Part shown: one piece after another, positions 26,584 to 34,235 of the stretch
How the letters are laid out: the number at the start of each line of letters is the position of its first letter
Numbering within the stretch: position 1 is the stretch's first letter
Assembly: GCF_039525805.1 (NCBI RefSeq)
Contig: NZ_BAAAHZ010000015.1
DNA length: 64,000 bases
Strand: one strand, 5' to 3'
From: Dietzia natronolimnaea
GTDB lineage: Bacteria > Actinomycetota > Actinomycetes > Mycobacteriales > Mycobacteriaceae
Program-made: the position numbers and the translations under genes
Notes under the pieces: generated by a model
The model's input: only the letters and a program-made list of their open reading frames with translations
What the model was told of the DNA's origin: nothing
The model's database searches: none

Positions 26584-27792
26584 TCAGTGGACCAGTTGGG
26601 GGCGTCCCTTCTGGCGGATCGCCGCCAGGGCGGTCGCCAGGCCGGGCATCTGCGGCAACCGGTCGAACATCTTCTCGCTGCGGGTCTCCGCCGCGTCGTC
26701 GGCGGTCCGGTGCAGGTACTTGTCGGGCAGGGAGAGCCGGGCGATGGTGCGCCACGACTGCAGGTACTGCTTCCACAGCGGCCCGCTCACGTACGGCAGG
26801 TCGTACCGCTCGCACAGGTCCCGGACCCGCAGCGAGATCTCCGAGTACCGGTTGGACGGCAGGTCGGGGAACATGTGGTGTTCGATCTGGAACGACAGGT
26901 TGCCCGACATGAGGTTCATGACGGGGCCGCCGTCGAGGTTGGCGCTGCCGAGCATCTGGCGCAGGTACCACTCGGCCTGCGTCTCGTTCTTCACGTCCTT
27001 GGGGGTGAACTTCTCCGCCCCGTCCGGGAAGTGGCCGCAGAAGATCACCGCGTTGGTCCAGATGTTGCGGATGATGTTCGCGGTGACGGTCGCGGTGAGC
27101 GCCTGCCGGCCGGACGGCCCCGCGAGCACGGGGAACAGGACGTAGTCCTTGAGGACCTGCTTACCCGCCTTCCGCAGGAACGCCTTGGCGGTACGGCGGT
27201 CGGCGGGCGTGGCACCGGAACCCGGGAACGCGTCCTGGAACCGGACGTGCTGCAGCCCGATCCCCCATTCGAACCCCAGCATCAACACGGTGTTGATTAG
27301 GAGGTTGGCGGAGTACCGGGGCTCCCACGGCACGTCACGCGTGACCCGCAGGACGCCGAACCCCACGTCGTCGTCCAGCCCGACGATGTTCGTGAACTTG
27401 TGATGGAGGTAGTTGTGGGTGTGCTTCCAGTCGGCGGAGCTGCCGACCAGGTCCCACTCCCACGTGGTGGAGTGGATCTCCGGATCGTTCATCCAGTCCC
27501 ACTGTCCGTGCAGGACGTTGTGACCGATCTCCATGTTCTCGAGGATCTTGGCCACGGCCAGGGCTCCCGTGCCGAGCGCCCAGGCCGTGCGGTTCCGCGC
27601 GCCGAGATACAGGACCGCGCGGGCTCCCAGTTCGATCCCCCGCTGCAGCCGGATCACGCTGTGGATGTAGCGGTAGTCCCGTTCCCCGCGAGAGGCGATG
27701 ACGTCGGCCCTGATCGCGTCGAGTTCCCGCCCCAGCTCGTCGATCTGCTCGGGAGAGAGGTGCGCGTACTCGCCTACATCAGATATGGCCAT
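26584..27792 (-). CDS. Membrane acyl-CoA/fatty-acid desaturase, DesA3-like (copy 2)
   Basis: 402 aa. It has the same three histidine boxes as the copy at 17628 (GHNVLHGQWDW, HNYLHHKFTN, QIEHHMFP), except that the middle box is HNYLHH in place of HNYHHH; the H-x-x-HH pattern is kept. The two proteins align over their full length and are clear paralogs, about 10 kb apart on opposite strands. It probably desaturates stearoyl- or palmitoyl-CoA at the membrane. TAGAGT ends 6 nt before ATG 27792, so the mRNA should be leaderless. No electron-transfer partner is nearby. Confidence 0.9.
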   Translation of the reverse strand: MAISDVGEYAHLSPEQIDELGRELDAIRADVIASRGERDYRYIHSVIRLQRGIELGARAVLYLGARNRTAWALGTGALAVAKILENMEIGHNVLHGQWDWMNDPEIHSTTWEWDLVGSSADWKHTHNYLHHKFTNIVGLDDDVGFGVLRVTRDVPWEPRYSANLLINTVLMLGFEWGIGLQHVRFQDAFPGSGATPADRRTAKAFLRKAGKQVLKDYVLFPVLAGPSGRQALTATVTANIIRNIWTNAVIFCGHFPDGAEKFTPKDVKNETQAEWYLRQMLGSANLDGGPVMNLMSGNLSFQIEHHMFPDLPSNRYSEISLRVRDLCERYDLPYVSGPLWKQYLQSWRTIARLSLPDKYLHRTADDAAETRSEKMFDRLPQMPGLATALAAIRQKGRPQLVH

Positions 27793-27884
27793 GGATCAAC
27801 TCTAGGCCGGTCCGGGGGGCCTTAACCACCCGTGGGACCTCTTGACGGCGAATTCGTGACCAAGCGCACCACGTTGTGGCTACT

Positions 27885-28886
27885 TCAGTCACTCCAGGAC
27901 CGGCGCACCACTTCCAGCGTGCCGTGGACCCGCTCACGGGTCGACCCCACGGGGGCGATCATGAGCTCGTCCGCGCCCGCGCGCTCGGCGAAGTCGCGCA
28001 GGTAGTCGCGCACCTCGGGGCCGTCACCCACGGCGGTGTAGGTGATCATGTGCAGGATCTGGCGACCGGCGGCCGACTCCACCACCATGTCCAGCTCCTC
28101 GTCCGAGAAGTGGCGCCCGCGACCGGCCATGAGCTTGACGCGCTGGCGGCGGTACCAGTGCAGTTCGCGGGCCGCGCGCCCGGTGTCGTCGTCGGCCACC
28201 ACGTTGACCGCGGCGATCATGTACGGCTCGGCCAGCTGGTCGCTGGGCTCGAACCGGTCGCGGTAGACCGCCGAGGCCTGCTCGAGCGCATCGGGCGCGA
28301 AGTGCGAGGCGAACGCGTACGGCAGGCCGAACTTCGCGGCGAGCTGGGCGCCGAACAACGAGGATCCGAGGATGTAGAGGGGAACCCTGGTGCCCCGGCC
28401 CGGGGTTGCGATGATCCCGCGGGTGCGGGCGAGGTCCGACGGGGAGTCCCCCAGGAAGGCCTGCAGTTCGCGCACGTCGTCGGGAAAGCGCTCGGCGGCC
28501 GACGGCTCGCGACGCAGGGCGCGGAACGTCTGCTGGTCGGTGCCGGGCGCGCGGCCCAGCCCCAGATCGATCCTGTCCGGGTGCAGCTCGGCGAGCGTGC
28601 CGAACTGCTCGGCGATCACGAGCGGCGAGTGGTTGGGCAGCATCACCCCACCGGAGCCCAGGCGGATCCGCTCGGTCTGGGAGGCGATGTGGGCCATGAG
28701 CACCGCCGGCGCCGAGGAGGCGATGGACCCCATGTTGTGGTGCTCGGAGTACCAGACCCTCTCGTAGTCCAGCTCCTCCGCCCTGCGCGCCAACGCCACC
28801 GAGTCCTGCAGCGCCTCCCCGACGGACTGACCGGGGCGGACGGAGGCGAAGTCGATCACGGACAGGGGCATCGGGGAGGGGGTCAT
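27885..28886 (-). CDS. LLM-class flavin-dependent oxidoreductase
   Basis: 333 aa. It is a bacterial luciferase-like monooxygenase. The start SVIDFASVRPGQSVGEALQDSV, then YERVWYSEHHNMGSIASSAP and RIRLGSGGVMLPNHSPLVIAEQFGTL, are characteristic of the group often labelled MsnO8. It should use FMNH2 or coenzyme F420H2; which one cannot be told. The start is ATG 28886 or ATG 28871. It is divergent from thiM, with a 70-bp gap. Confidence 0.85.
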   Translation of the reverse strand: MTPSPMPLSVIDFASVRPGQSVGEALQDSVALARRAEELDYERVWYSEHHNMGSIASSAPAVLMAHIASQTERIRLGSGGVMLPNHSPLVIAEQFGTLAELHPDRIDLGLGRAPGTDQQTFRALRREPSAAERFPDDVRELQAFLGDSPSDLARTRGIIATPGRGTRVPLYILGSSLFGAQLAAKFGLPYAFASHFAPDALEQASAVYRDRFEPSDQLAEPYMIAAVNVVADDDTGRAARELHWYRRQRVKLMAGRGRHFSDEELDMVVESAAGRQILHMITYTAVGDGPEVRDYLRDFAERAGADELMIAPVGSTRERVHGTLEVVRRSWSD

Positions 28887-28956
28887 GACCGGTCCAACCC
28901 ACGCCCCGCGGGACCTATTCCGTCCCGTGTCCGGCCGGGGGCGGCACACTGGGGGT

Positions 28957-29823
28957 ATGTCCGCACCCGGCTCCGGTTCCAGTTCCAGTTCCAGTTCCAG
29001 TTCCGTTGACATCGTGCACCTGGTCTCGGAGATGCGCAGGGCCGAACCGCTCGTGCACTGCCTGACCAACTCGGTGGTCCGCCAGATCACGGCCGACGTT
29101 CTGCTGGCGGCCGGTGCGGCTCCCGCGATGGTCGACCACCCCGAGGAGGCCGCCGACTTCGCCGCGGTCGCCTCCGGGGTGCTGGTCAACGTGGGCAACC
29201 CGACAGCCGAGCAGGTCGAGGGCATGCACGCCGCGATCGACTCGGCGCGGGAGCACGGCACGCCGTGGGTCCTCGATCCGGTGGCGGTGGGCGGTCTGAC
29301 GCTGCGCACCGGGCTCGCCACCGGCTGGCTCGACCACGTCCCCGCGGCGATCCGTGCCAACGCCTCGGAGATCGTCGCGCTGGCCGGCACCGGCGCGGGT
29401 GGCCGGGGCGTGGACTCGACACATGAGGTGGCCGCCGCACTGCCGTCCGCGCTGATGCTCGCCGAGCGCACCGGGGGTGTGGTCGCGGTGACGGGTGCGC
29501 AGGACGTCGTCGTCACCAATTCCGACGGGTTGACGGTCGCCACCTGGATCACCTCGGGGCACCCGCTGTTGCAGAAGGTGATCGGCACCGGCTGTGCGCT
29601 CGGGGCGCTGACGGCCGCCTACCTGGGCGCGGCCCGGGCCGCCGGCCTCCCCGACCACGACGCGGTGGTGGCCGCCCACGCGCACGTCGGCGCGGCGGGC
29701 ACGGCCGCGGGGCGCGTCGCCGCGGGCCCGGGACTGTTCGCGGTGGCGTGGCTGGACGCGCTCTACGCGCTCACGCCCGGGGAGATCGCGGACTCGGTCA
29801 CGCTCCTCGACGCCACGCCGTGA
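28957..29823 (+). CDS. thiM: Hydroxyethylthiazole kinase
   Basis: 288 aa. It phosphorylates the thiazole alcohol during thiamine salvage. Family motifs are PLVHCLTNSVVRQITAD, AAPAMVDHPEEA, DPVAVG, and the anion hole of the C-terminal VIGTGCALGALTAAYLG. The start MSAPGSG precedes a run of nine Ser residues encoded by a hexanucleotide repeat; the fold begins after it. The stop overlaps the thiE start. I saw no TPP riboswitch before the gene. Confidence 0.93.
   Translation: MSAPGSGSSSSSSSSSVDIVHLVSEMRRAEPLVHCLTNSVVRQITADVLLAAGAAPAMVDHPEEAADFAAVASGVLVNVGNPTAEQVEGMHAAIDSAREHGTPWVLDPVAVGGLTLRTGLATGWLDHVPAAIRANASEIVALAGTGAGGRGVDSTHEVAAALPSALMLAERTGGVVAVTGAQDVVVTNSDGLTVATWITSGHPLLQKVIGTGCALGALTAAYLGAARAAGLPDHDAVVAAHAHVGAAGTAAGRVAAGPGLFAVAWLDALYALTPGEIADSVTLLDATP
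28975..29004 (+). repeat. Hexanucleotide repeat at the start of thiM
   Basis: One GGTTCC followed by four perfect AGTTCC units. It encodes a Ser-rich N-terminal tail. Gain or loss of units keeps the frame. Confidence 0.95.
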
Positions 29824-30560
29824 CCCATCCGGCCCCCGGGCGCCGCGCGTCCGCACCGGGCGGGGGCGGAGGCCGGGGAGGCCCTGTCGACTGGCGGTTG
29901 TACCTGGTCACCGACCCCCACCTCGGGGGCGGCCGCGAGGTGGTGCCCCGGATCGTCCACGACGCGGTGCTCGGCGGGGTGGGGGTCGTCCAGGTCCGGG
30001 ACAAGGAGTGCCACGACGACGAGTTCGCCGCCCGCGCCGCAGCCGTGGCCGACGCCGCCCGACGGGCCGGGGCCCGGGTGGGCCGCGACGTGCCGGTGTT
30101 CGTCAACGACCGCCTGGACGTGGCGCGGGAACTGGGGCTTCACCTGCACGTGGGACAGCGGGACGTGCCGTTCGGTCGGGCCCGGGCCGCACTCCCGGGG
30201 CATCTGATGCTGGGCCTGTCGATCGAGTCCGATGAGCAGCTCGACGTCGCACTGGCCGGCCCCGGTCCCGCGCCGGACGTGATCGGGGTGAGCCCGGTCT
30301 GGTCCACCGCCACCAAGACCGACACCGCCGCGGCGCTCGGTCCGGCGGGAGCCGACCGGATCGCCCGCGCGGCCCACCGACGTGGCGTCCCGGCGGTGGG
30401 CATCGGCGGGATCACCGCGGCGAACGTCGGCCTCCTCGCCGACACCGCCCTGGACGGCGTGTGCGTGGTGTCGGCCGTGATGACCGCGCCCGATCCAGGC
30501 GCCGCCGCCACCGCACTCCTCGGACGATGGGACCTGGCGCGGGCACGATCCCGGGCGTGA
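29820..30560 (+). CDS. thiE: Thiamine-phosphate synthase
   Basis: 246 aa. It joins the thiazole phosphate and HMP pyrophosphate to make thiamine phosphate. The TIM-barrel motifs are present: LYLVTD, VGVVQVRDKE, VPVFVNDRLDVA, GLHLHVGQRDV, IGVSPVWSTATK, and VPAVGIGGITAAN. The GTG start overlaps the thiM stop (GTGA). The first 25 residues are a Gly/Pro-rich extension. With thiM it forms a two-gene salvage unit. Confidence 0.93.
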   Translation: MTHPAPGRRASAPGGGGGRGGPVDWRLYLVTDPHLGGGREVVPRIVHDAVLGGVGVVQVRDKECHDDEFAARAAAVADAARRAGARVGRDVPVFVNDRLDVARELGLHLHVGQRDVPFGRARAALPGHLMLGLSIESDEQLDVALAGPGPAPDVIGVSPVWSTATKTDTAAALGPAGADRIARAAHRRGVPAVGIGGITAANVGLLADTALDGVCVVSAVMTAPDPGAAATALLGRWDLARARSRA

Positions 30561-30624
30561 GGGCCGGGCGAGAGGCTCGGGCGACGGGCCCGTCACCGGC
30601 GGTCCCGCCCCCGCCCACGATCCT

Positions 30625-31209
30625 TCAGTCCCCCCAGGGGTGGCAGACGCCGAACCCGCCGTAGCCGGTACCGATCGTCGGATGCGTGGACAGGGTCAGC
30701 TCGTCCCGGTGGTCGTTGACCAGGTAGACGTAGTGGATCCCGGGCCGCGTCGGTCCCTCGTCGGTGGGCCTGGGCCGGAAACCGTGCGGCTCGACGGCGT
30801 TCAGGACCTCCTCCAGAGCCCGGTCCCACCCGGCGGGGTCCAGGGCATCGGGGTGACGCATCTCGCGGGCGTAGAACTTGCCGATCCCGGCGTCCCCGAC
30901 ACCGGCCGCGTCGCTCCGACTGGGACAGGCGACCTCCTGCGCCGCGCGCGCCTCCCTCCATCCGTCCGCACCGATCCTGCCCTCGAGGACCCGTCGGATC
31001 TCCGCCTGTCCCGCCTCGAGTGCCGCGCGTGAGCCGGGGACATCGATCGTGGTGTCGAGCGGAACGTTCGCCGCGCCGATCGGGCCGGTGCTCGTCGGAG
31101 GGGACGGCACAGGGGTCGGCGCGGCCCCGCCGGCGCAGGCCGTCGCGGCGAGGAGGACCGGGGGAGCCAGAACCGGGTAGAGGGATCGAAACCGCGCCAC
31201 CGCACCCAT
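30625..31209 (-). CDS. Putative lipoprotein, possibly LppA-like
   Basis: 194 aa. The N-terminus is a lipoprotein signal: basic residues, a hydrophobic core and a lipobox-like AATAC with Cys about residue 25, then a Pro/Thr/Ser-rich linker. The mature part has two separated Cys (one in EVACPSRSD, one in GVCHPWGD near the end). The pattern of helix, Cys and a later strand is reminiscent of mycobacterial LppA, but I would not rely on it. No function is known. It is divergent from the VOC gene at 31231. Confidence 0.6.
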   Translation of the reverse strand: MGAVARFRSLYPVLAPPVLLAATACAGGAAPTPVPSPPTSTGPIGAANVPLDTTIDVPGSRAALEAGQAEIRRVLEGRIGADGWREARAAQEVACPSRSDAAGVGDAGIGKFYAREMRHPDALDPAGWDRALEEVLNAVEPHGFRPRPTDEGPTRPGIHYVYLVNDHRDELTLSTHPTIGTGYGGFGVCHPWGD

Positions 31210-31217
31210 GGTGCCCG

Positions 31218-31223
31218 TACCGT
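31218..31223 (+). promoter_or_regulatory. -10 hexamer of a leaderless transcript
   Basis: TACCGT is followed by seven bases and the ATG at 31231. Confidence 0.55.
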
Positions 31224-31230
31224 CGGGCGC

Positions 31231-31581
31231 ATGCAGGACAGGACCCCGGACCAGATCACCATGGTCGAATTCCCCAGTACGTCGATGCCCGCGACCGCCG
31301 AGTTCCTGGCGACGGTGTGCGGCTGGTCGCCCACCGTGTACGGGACGTCGTACACCGACCTCACCGGCGGCGGGATCGAGGTGGGGATCCAGGGCGACGA
31401 CGACGAGCAGTCACCGGCACCGCTGATGGTGATCCTGGTTGCCGACCTGGCCGAGGCGCGCGGACGGGTCGAGGCCGCGGGCGGCGTGGTGACCCTCGAA
31501 CCCTTCTCCTTCCCGGGCGGCCGACGGTTCCACTTCCGGGAGCCCGGCGGGAACGAGATGGCCATGTGGGTGCCCGAGTAG
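31231..31581 (+). CDS. Small VOC-fold protein
   Basis: 116 aa with the glyoxalase/bleomycin-resistance pattern: an N-terminal strand QITMVEFPSTSMPATAEFLATVCGW, the middle LMVILVADLAEARGRVEAAGG, and the C-terminal HFREPGGNEMAMWVP with the Glu/metal position of VOC proteins. The reaction is not known. Confidence 0.8.
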   Translation: MQDRTPDQITMVEFPSTSMPATAEFLATVCGWSPTVYGTSYTDLTGGGIEVGIQGDDDEQSPAPLMVILVADLAEARGRVEAAGGVVTLEPFSFPGGRRFHFREPGGNEMAMWVPE

Positions 31582-31611
31582 CCCCAGACCGGGCTGCCGC
31601 GGGCCGCCGCC

Positions 31612-32496
31612 TCACGCGCTCGGCTCGAACCCCTCCGGAAACGCGAGCCGCGTGAGTTTGGCCGGGTTGGAGTGGAAGTAGACCCGCGTGACGCGGCCGT
31701 CGACCACACCCAGCTGGGCCACCCGGACGACCCCACGGGAGACCACAGCCAGCGCGAACTCCCCGTTCACCTCGACCGGAGCGATCATGCCGTCGGACAG
31801 CTCCGCCGCCTTGATGAGGAAGTACGCACACTTGCGGGCCCCCACGATGTCCCTGCGGGCGGCGTTGACCTTCCCGTCGCTGTCCGAGACCACCCGGGCG
31901 TCCGCGGTGAGCACCTCGATCGTCTGCTGGAGGTCACCGGCCAGGACGGCCTCGACCAGCCGAGAGATCACCGCATCCGGTGCACGCTCCGGCGGACGCA
32001 GGTCGGTGTCCAATCTGCGCCTCGCCCGGCTCACCCACTGACGGACCGTGGGCACGGCCGCGTCCAGTGCGCCGGCGATCTCGGCGTAGGGCAGGGAGTA
32101 GGCCTCGCGCAGGACGAAGGCCGCGCGCTCCTCGGGGCCGAGCTGCTCGTAGGCCAGCAGGACGGCGATCCGCAGGTCGTCGCGCTGCTCGGCCAGCTCC
32201 GAGGGCAACAGGGCGGTGTCGACGGGTTCGGGGAGCCACGCCCCCACGTAGTCCTCCCGCCTGCGTCGCCGCAGCCGGTCCAGGCACAGGCGCGTGGTGA
32301 CCGTGGTGAGCCACGCCTCGGGGTTGTCGGGCGCCGATCCCGCCTCGAGACCGACCAGGCGGGCCAGGGCCTCGTCGGCGGCGTCCTCCGCGTCGGCCCA
32401 CGTCCCGGTGATGCGGTACCCGACCCCGAGGAGCCGTCCCCGGACCCGGTCCACCGCGGCCCGGTCGAGTCCGGCGAGCGCACCGGCCGTCGTCAC
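31612..32496 (-). CDS. ECF41-type sigma factor (SigJ-like) with SnoaL-like C-terminal domain
   Basis: 294 aa. Region 2 (GYRITGTWADAEDAADEALARLV) and region 4 (LGPEERAAFVLREAYSLPYAEIAGALDAAVPTVRQWVSRARRRLD) are clear. After them comes an NTF2/SnoaL-like domain. Group ECF41 hallmarks are visible: the linker WLPEP (VGAWLPEPVDTALL), a DGK (usual DGGGK) motif in SDSDGKVNAARRDIVG, and NPAKL (usual NPDKL) near the end. In this group the C-terminal domain regulates the sigma factor itself and no anti-sigma gene is needed. The GTG at 32496 overlaps the stop of the upstream partner gene. Confidence 0.9.
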   Translation of the reverse strand: MTTAGALAGLDRAAVDRVRGRLLGVGYRITGTWADAEDAADEALARLVGLEAGSAPDNPEAWLTTVTTRLCLDRLRRRRREDYVGAWLPEPVDTALLPSELAEQRDDLRIAVLLAYEQLGPEERAAFVLREAYSLPYAEIAGALDAAVPTVRQWVSRARRRLDTDLRPPERAPDAVISRLVEAVLAGDLQQTIEVLTADARVVSDSDGKVNAARRDIVGARKCAYFLIKAAELSDGMIAPVEVNGEFALAVVSRGVVRVAQLGVVDGRVTRVYFHSNPAKLTRLAFPEGFEPSA

Positions 32497-32993
32497 CTCG
32501 GGCGAACGGGATCGATGTCCTCCCGGCGCACGCCCCTGAGCGAGCCCGGATCCTTCCGGGTGGCCACTGCGATCCGGTTCCATGCGTTGATGGTGACGAC
32601 CTCCATCAGCAGCTGTCCAGTGCCCGACTCGCCCCGGTGTCGGACCACGTCGTCCCAGAGCTCGTCCGAGACCGAGTCCTCGCCGTGGATGTGGGTGACC
32701 GCGTCGGCGAACCGCAGGACCGTGAGGTCCCCCTCGGACAGCTCACCGGCGTGGGCGGGCCAGTCCTCGGCGGCCACGATCCGGGCGTCGTCCCAGCCGT
32801 CTTTACGGGCGTCGCGCCGGTGCATGGCGGTGCAGAAGCGGCACTCGTTCACCGCCGAGACGCGGAGCCTGATGAGGTGACTGTCGGAGCGGGAGACCCG
32901 GGCCCGGGTGTAGGCCTCGAGCGCCAGCATGGGCGCCATCGCGCCCGCGCTGACCTGTTTGCGCTGTCCGTGGTCGTTCTGATGTGTACTCAT
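32493..32993 (-). CDS. Carboxymuconolactone decarboxylase-family protein, ECF41 partner
   Basis: 166 aa. It is an AhpD-like (CMD) fold with the redox pair in NECRFCTAMHRRDA (C-x-x-C and a following His). ECF41 sigma factors are typically encoded beside a carboxymuconolactone decarboxylase, oxidoreductase or epimerase gene. Here the CMD gene comes first and is translationally coupled (GTGA) to the sigma gene. Start is ATG 32993, just after the ECF41-type promoter. Probable role: peroxide or redox chemistry on an unknown substrate. Confidence 0.88.
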   Translation of the reverse strand: MSTHQNDHGQRKQVSAGAMAPMLALEAYTRARVSRSDSHLIRLRVSAVNECRFCTAMHRRDARKDGWDDARIVAAEDWPAHAGELSEGDLTVLRFADAVTHIHGEDSVSDELWDDVVRHRGESGTGQLLMEVVTINAWNRIAVATRKDPGSLRGVRREDIDPVRPR

Positions 32994-33001
32994 ACCCCTT
33001 C

Positions 33002-33028
33002 GACGCACCAGCGTCACCGGATGTGACA
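33002..33028 (-). promoter_or_regulatory. ECF41-type promoter
   Basis: Read on the minus strand: TGTCACA (33028-33022), a 16-nt spacer, then CGTC (33005-33002), which ends 8 nt before the ATG of the CMD gene. This matches the published ECF41 promoter pattern (TGTCACA, about 16 nt, CGTC), so the operon is probably autoregulated. Confidence 0.85.
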
Positions 33029-33089
33029 CGCTGCCGGAAATGACAGCGGATGGGTGCGATCACCTATGGCGGTCGGAGGCGTCCCCTCA

Positions 33090-33095
33090 TAGCCT
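33090..33095 (+). promoter_or_regulatory. -10 hexamer of a leaderless transcript
   Basis: TAGCCT ends 6 nt before the ATG at 33102. Confidence 0.6.
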
Positions 33096-33101
33096 GGACA
33101 C

Positions 33102-33695
33102 ATGACCGATCCCGATGATCTGTTGCTCTCGGACTCCGAGCGTCTGCACGCCCTCACCGCGCTGGGCGACCACTATGCCGCGGGGCGCCTCGACGACCCG
33201 GAGTTCCACTCCCGTTCGGGCGACATCGCAGCGGCCCGCACCCTGGGCCAGCTGCGCGGGTCGTTCAGCGATCTCCCGGGCGGAATGCCCCTGACCAGCG
33301 TCGACGGCATGATCGTCCAGTCGGCCACGGCGGCGGGTGGCGAGCTGGTGCGCACCTCGTCGTCGTCGTCGGCGGCATCGGACCCGGATCGCGAGCTCCA
33401 GGATCTCCGCAAACGGGGCAAGACGGTGGAGACGCTCGACGGGTTGGTCCTGGGGGCGACGCTCGTGGCGTTCCTCGTACTCCAGTTCGTGGTGGGCTGG
33501 GACTACGCGTGGATCGTGTGGCCGTCGCTGGTCCTGACCCTCGGGGTTCCGCGCGCCATCCTCCAGTTCTCCGACTCGGACGAGGAGCTCTACGAAGAGC
33601 TCAAGGAGTCCGACGACGAGGCCCGCAAGGAACGCCTCCGTGCGGCCACCGAGCGGATCCGCGAACTCGGCGACGGGCGCGAGACGCGGGACTGA
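33102..33695 (+). CDS. DUF1707-domain membrane protein
   Basis: 197 aa. The N-terminus has the DUF1707 pattern (LLLSDSERLHALTALGDHYAAGRLDDPEFHSRSGDIAAARTLGQLRGSFSDLP), which is like a SHOCT-type helical pair with a conserved D-E-x-R/H region. A Ser-rich stretch comes next, then two hydrophobic segments, and a charged helical C-terminus (EELYEELKESDDEARKERLR). DUF1707 proteins of actinobacteria have no established function. Confidence 0.8.
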   Translation: MTDPDDLLLSDSERLHALTALGDHYAAGRLDDPEFHSRSGDIAAARTLGQLRGSFSDLPGGMPLTSVDGMIVQSATAAGGELVRTSSSSSAASDPDRELQDLRKRGKTVETLDGLVLGATLVAFLVLQFVVGWDYAWIVWPSLVLTLGVPRAILQFSDSDEELYEELKESDDEARKERLRAATERIRELGDGRETRD

Positions 33696-33727
33696 CCCCT
33701 GCGGCCGGGTCCCTGCCGTCCACGGTG

Positions 33728-34165
33728 CTACCCGGCGGGGTTGCCCGGCCCGTGCCCGGTGCCCGGCCCGTGCCCGGTCCCCGGCCCGCCGTCGCCCTCT
33801 CTCCTCCCGCGGGCCGCCGCCGCGGGGAACACTCCCAGACCGAGTCCGACCGCCACGATCGTCGCCCCCACGCCCAGCGATGCCAGTACGGGGACCCTGC
33901 GTTGGGCGAGGGCGGAGTCACAGGCCTCCTGCGCCTCCGAACTCGGCTGGGGGCGCTCGCCCCGGAGGAGGTCCGCCCAGCTCAACGAGGTGAGGGCGTT
34001 GTCCTTGTCTCGGGCCTCGCGGTAGTCGGGGCTGAAGTAGGTGCCGCAGTCCACCCGTTGGATCCACCCGCCCGTGGCCACCCCGATGCTGCCCAGCAGG
34101 ATCCCCCCGAGCACGACGAGCAGGCCGAGCACGGAGACGAGCGCACCGATCACGCGAGGGGTCAC
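33728..34165 (-). CDS. Small membrane protein with Gly/His/Pro tail
   Basis: 145 aa. Two hydrophobic segments (about residues 8-30 and 92-112) flank an extracytoplasmic loop with two Cys (VDCGTYFSP and EACDSALAQRR), which may form a disulfide. The C-terminus is a short GTGHGPG repeat. The two-helix shape with an outside pair of Cys is common in actinobacterial proteins of unknown role. No start ambiguity is evident. Confidence 0.65.
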   Translation of the reverse strand: MTPRVIGALVSVLGLLVVLGGILLGSIGVATGGWIQRVDCGTYFSPDYREARDKDNALTSLSWADLLRGERPQPSSEAQEACDSALAQRRVPVLASLGVGATIVAVGLGLGVFPAAAARGRREGDGGPGTGHGPGTGHGPGNPAG

Positions 34166-34235
34166 CGCGTCATCGTCACATCCGCGGCCCGCTGCCGCAT
34201 CCGCGCCTCGGTCGGCCGACGGGCCGCGAGGCGGG

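Noticed and set aside
28861..28957. Possible TPP riboswitch before thiM
   Set aside because: The gap is only 70 bp and lacks the conserved CUGAGA and ACCUGA segments.
31612..32496. Need for an anti-sigma factor gene beside the ECF sigma factor
   Set aside because: None is present, and ECF41 proteins are regulated by their own C-terminal domain.
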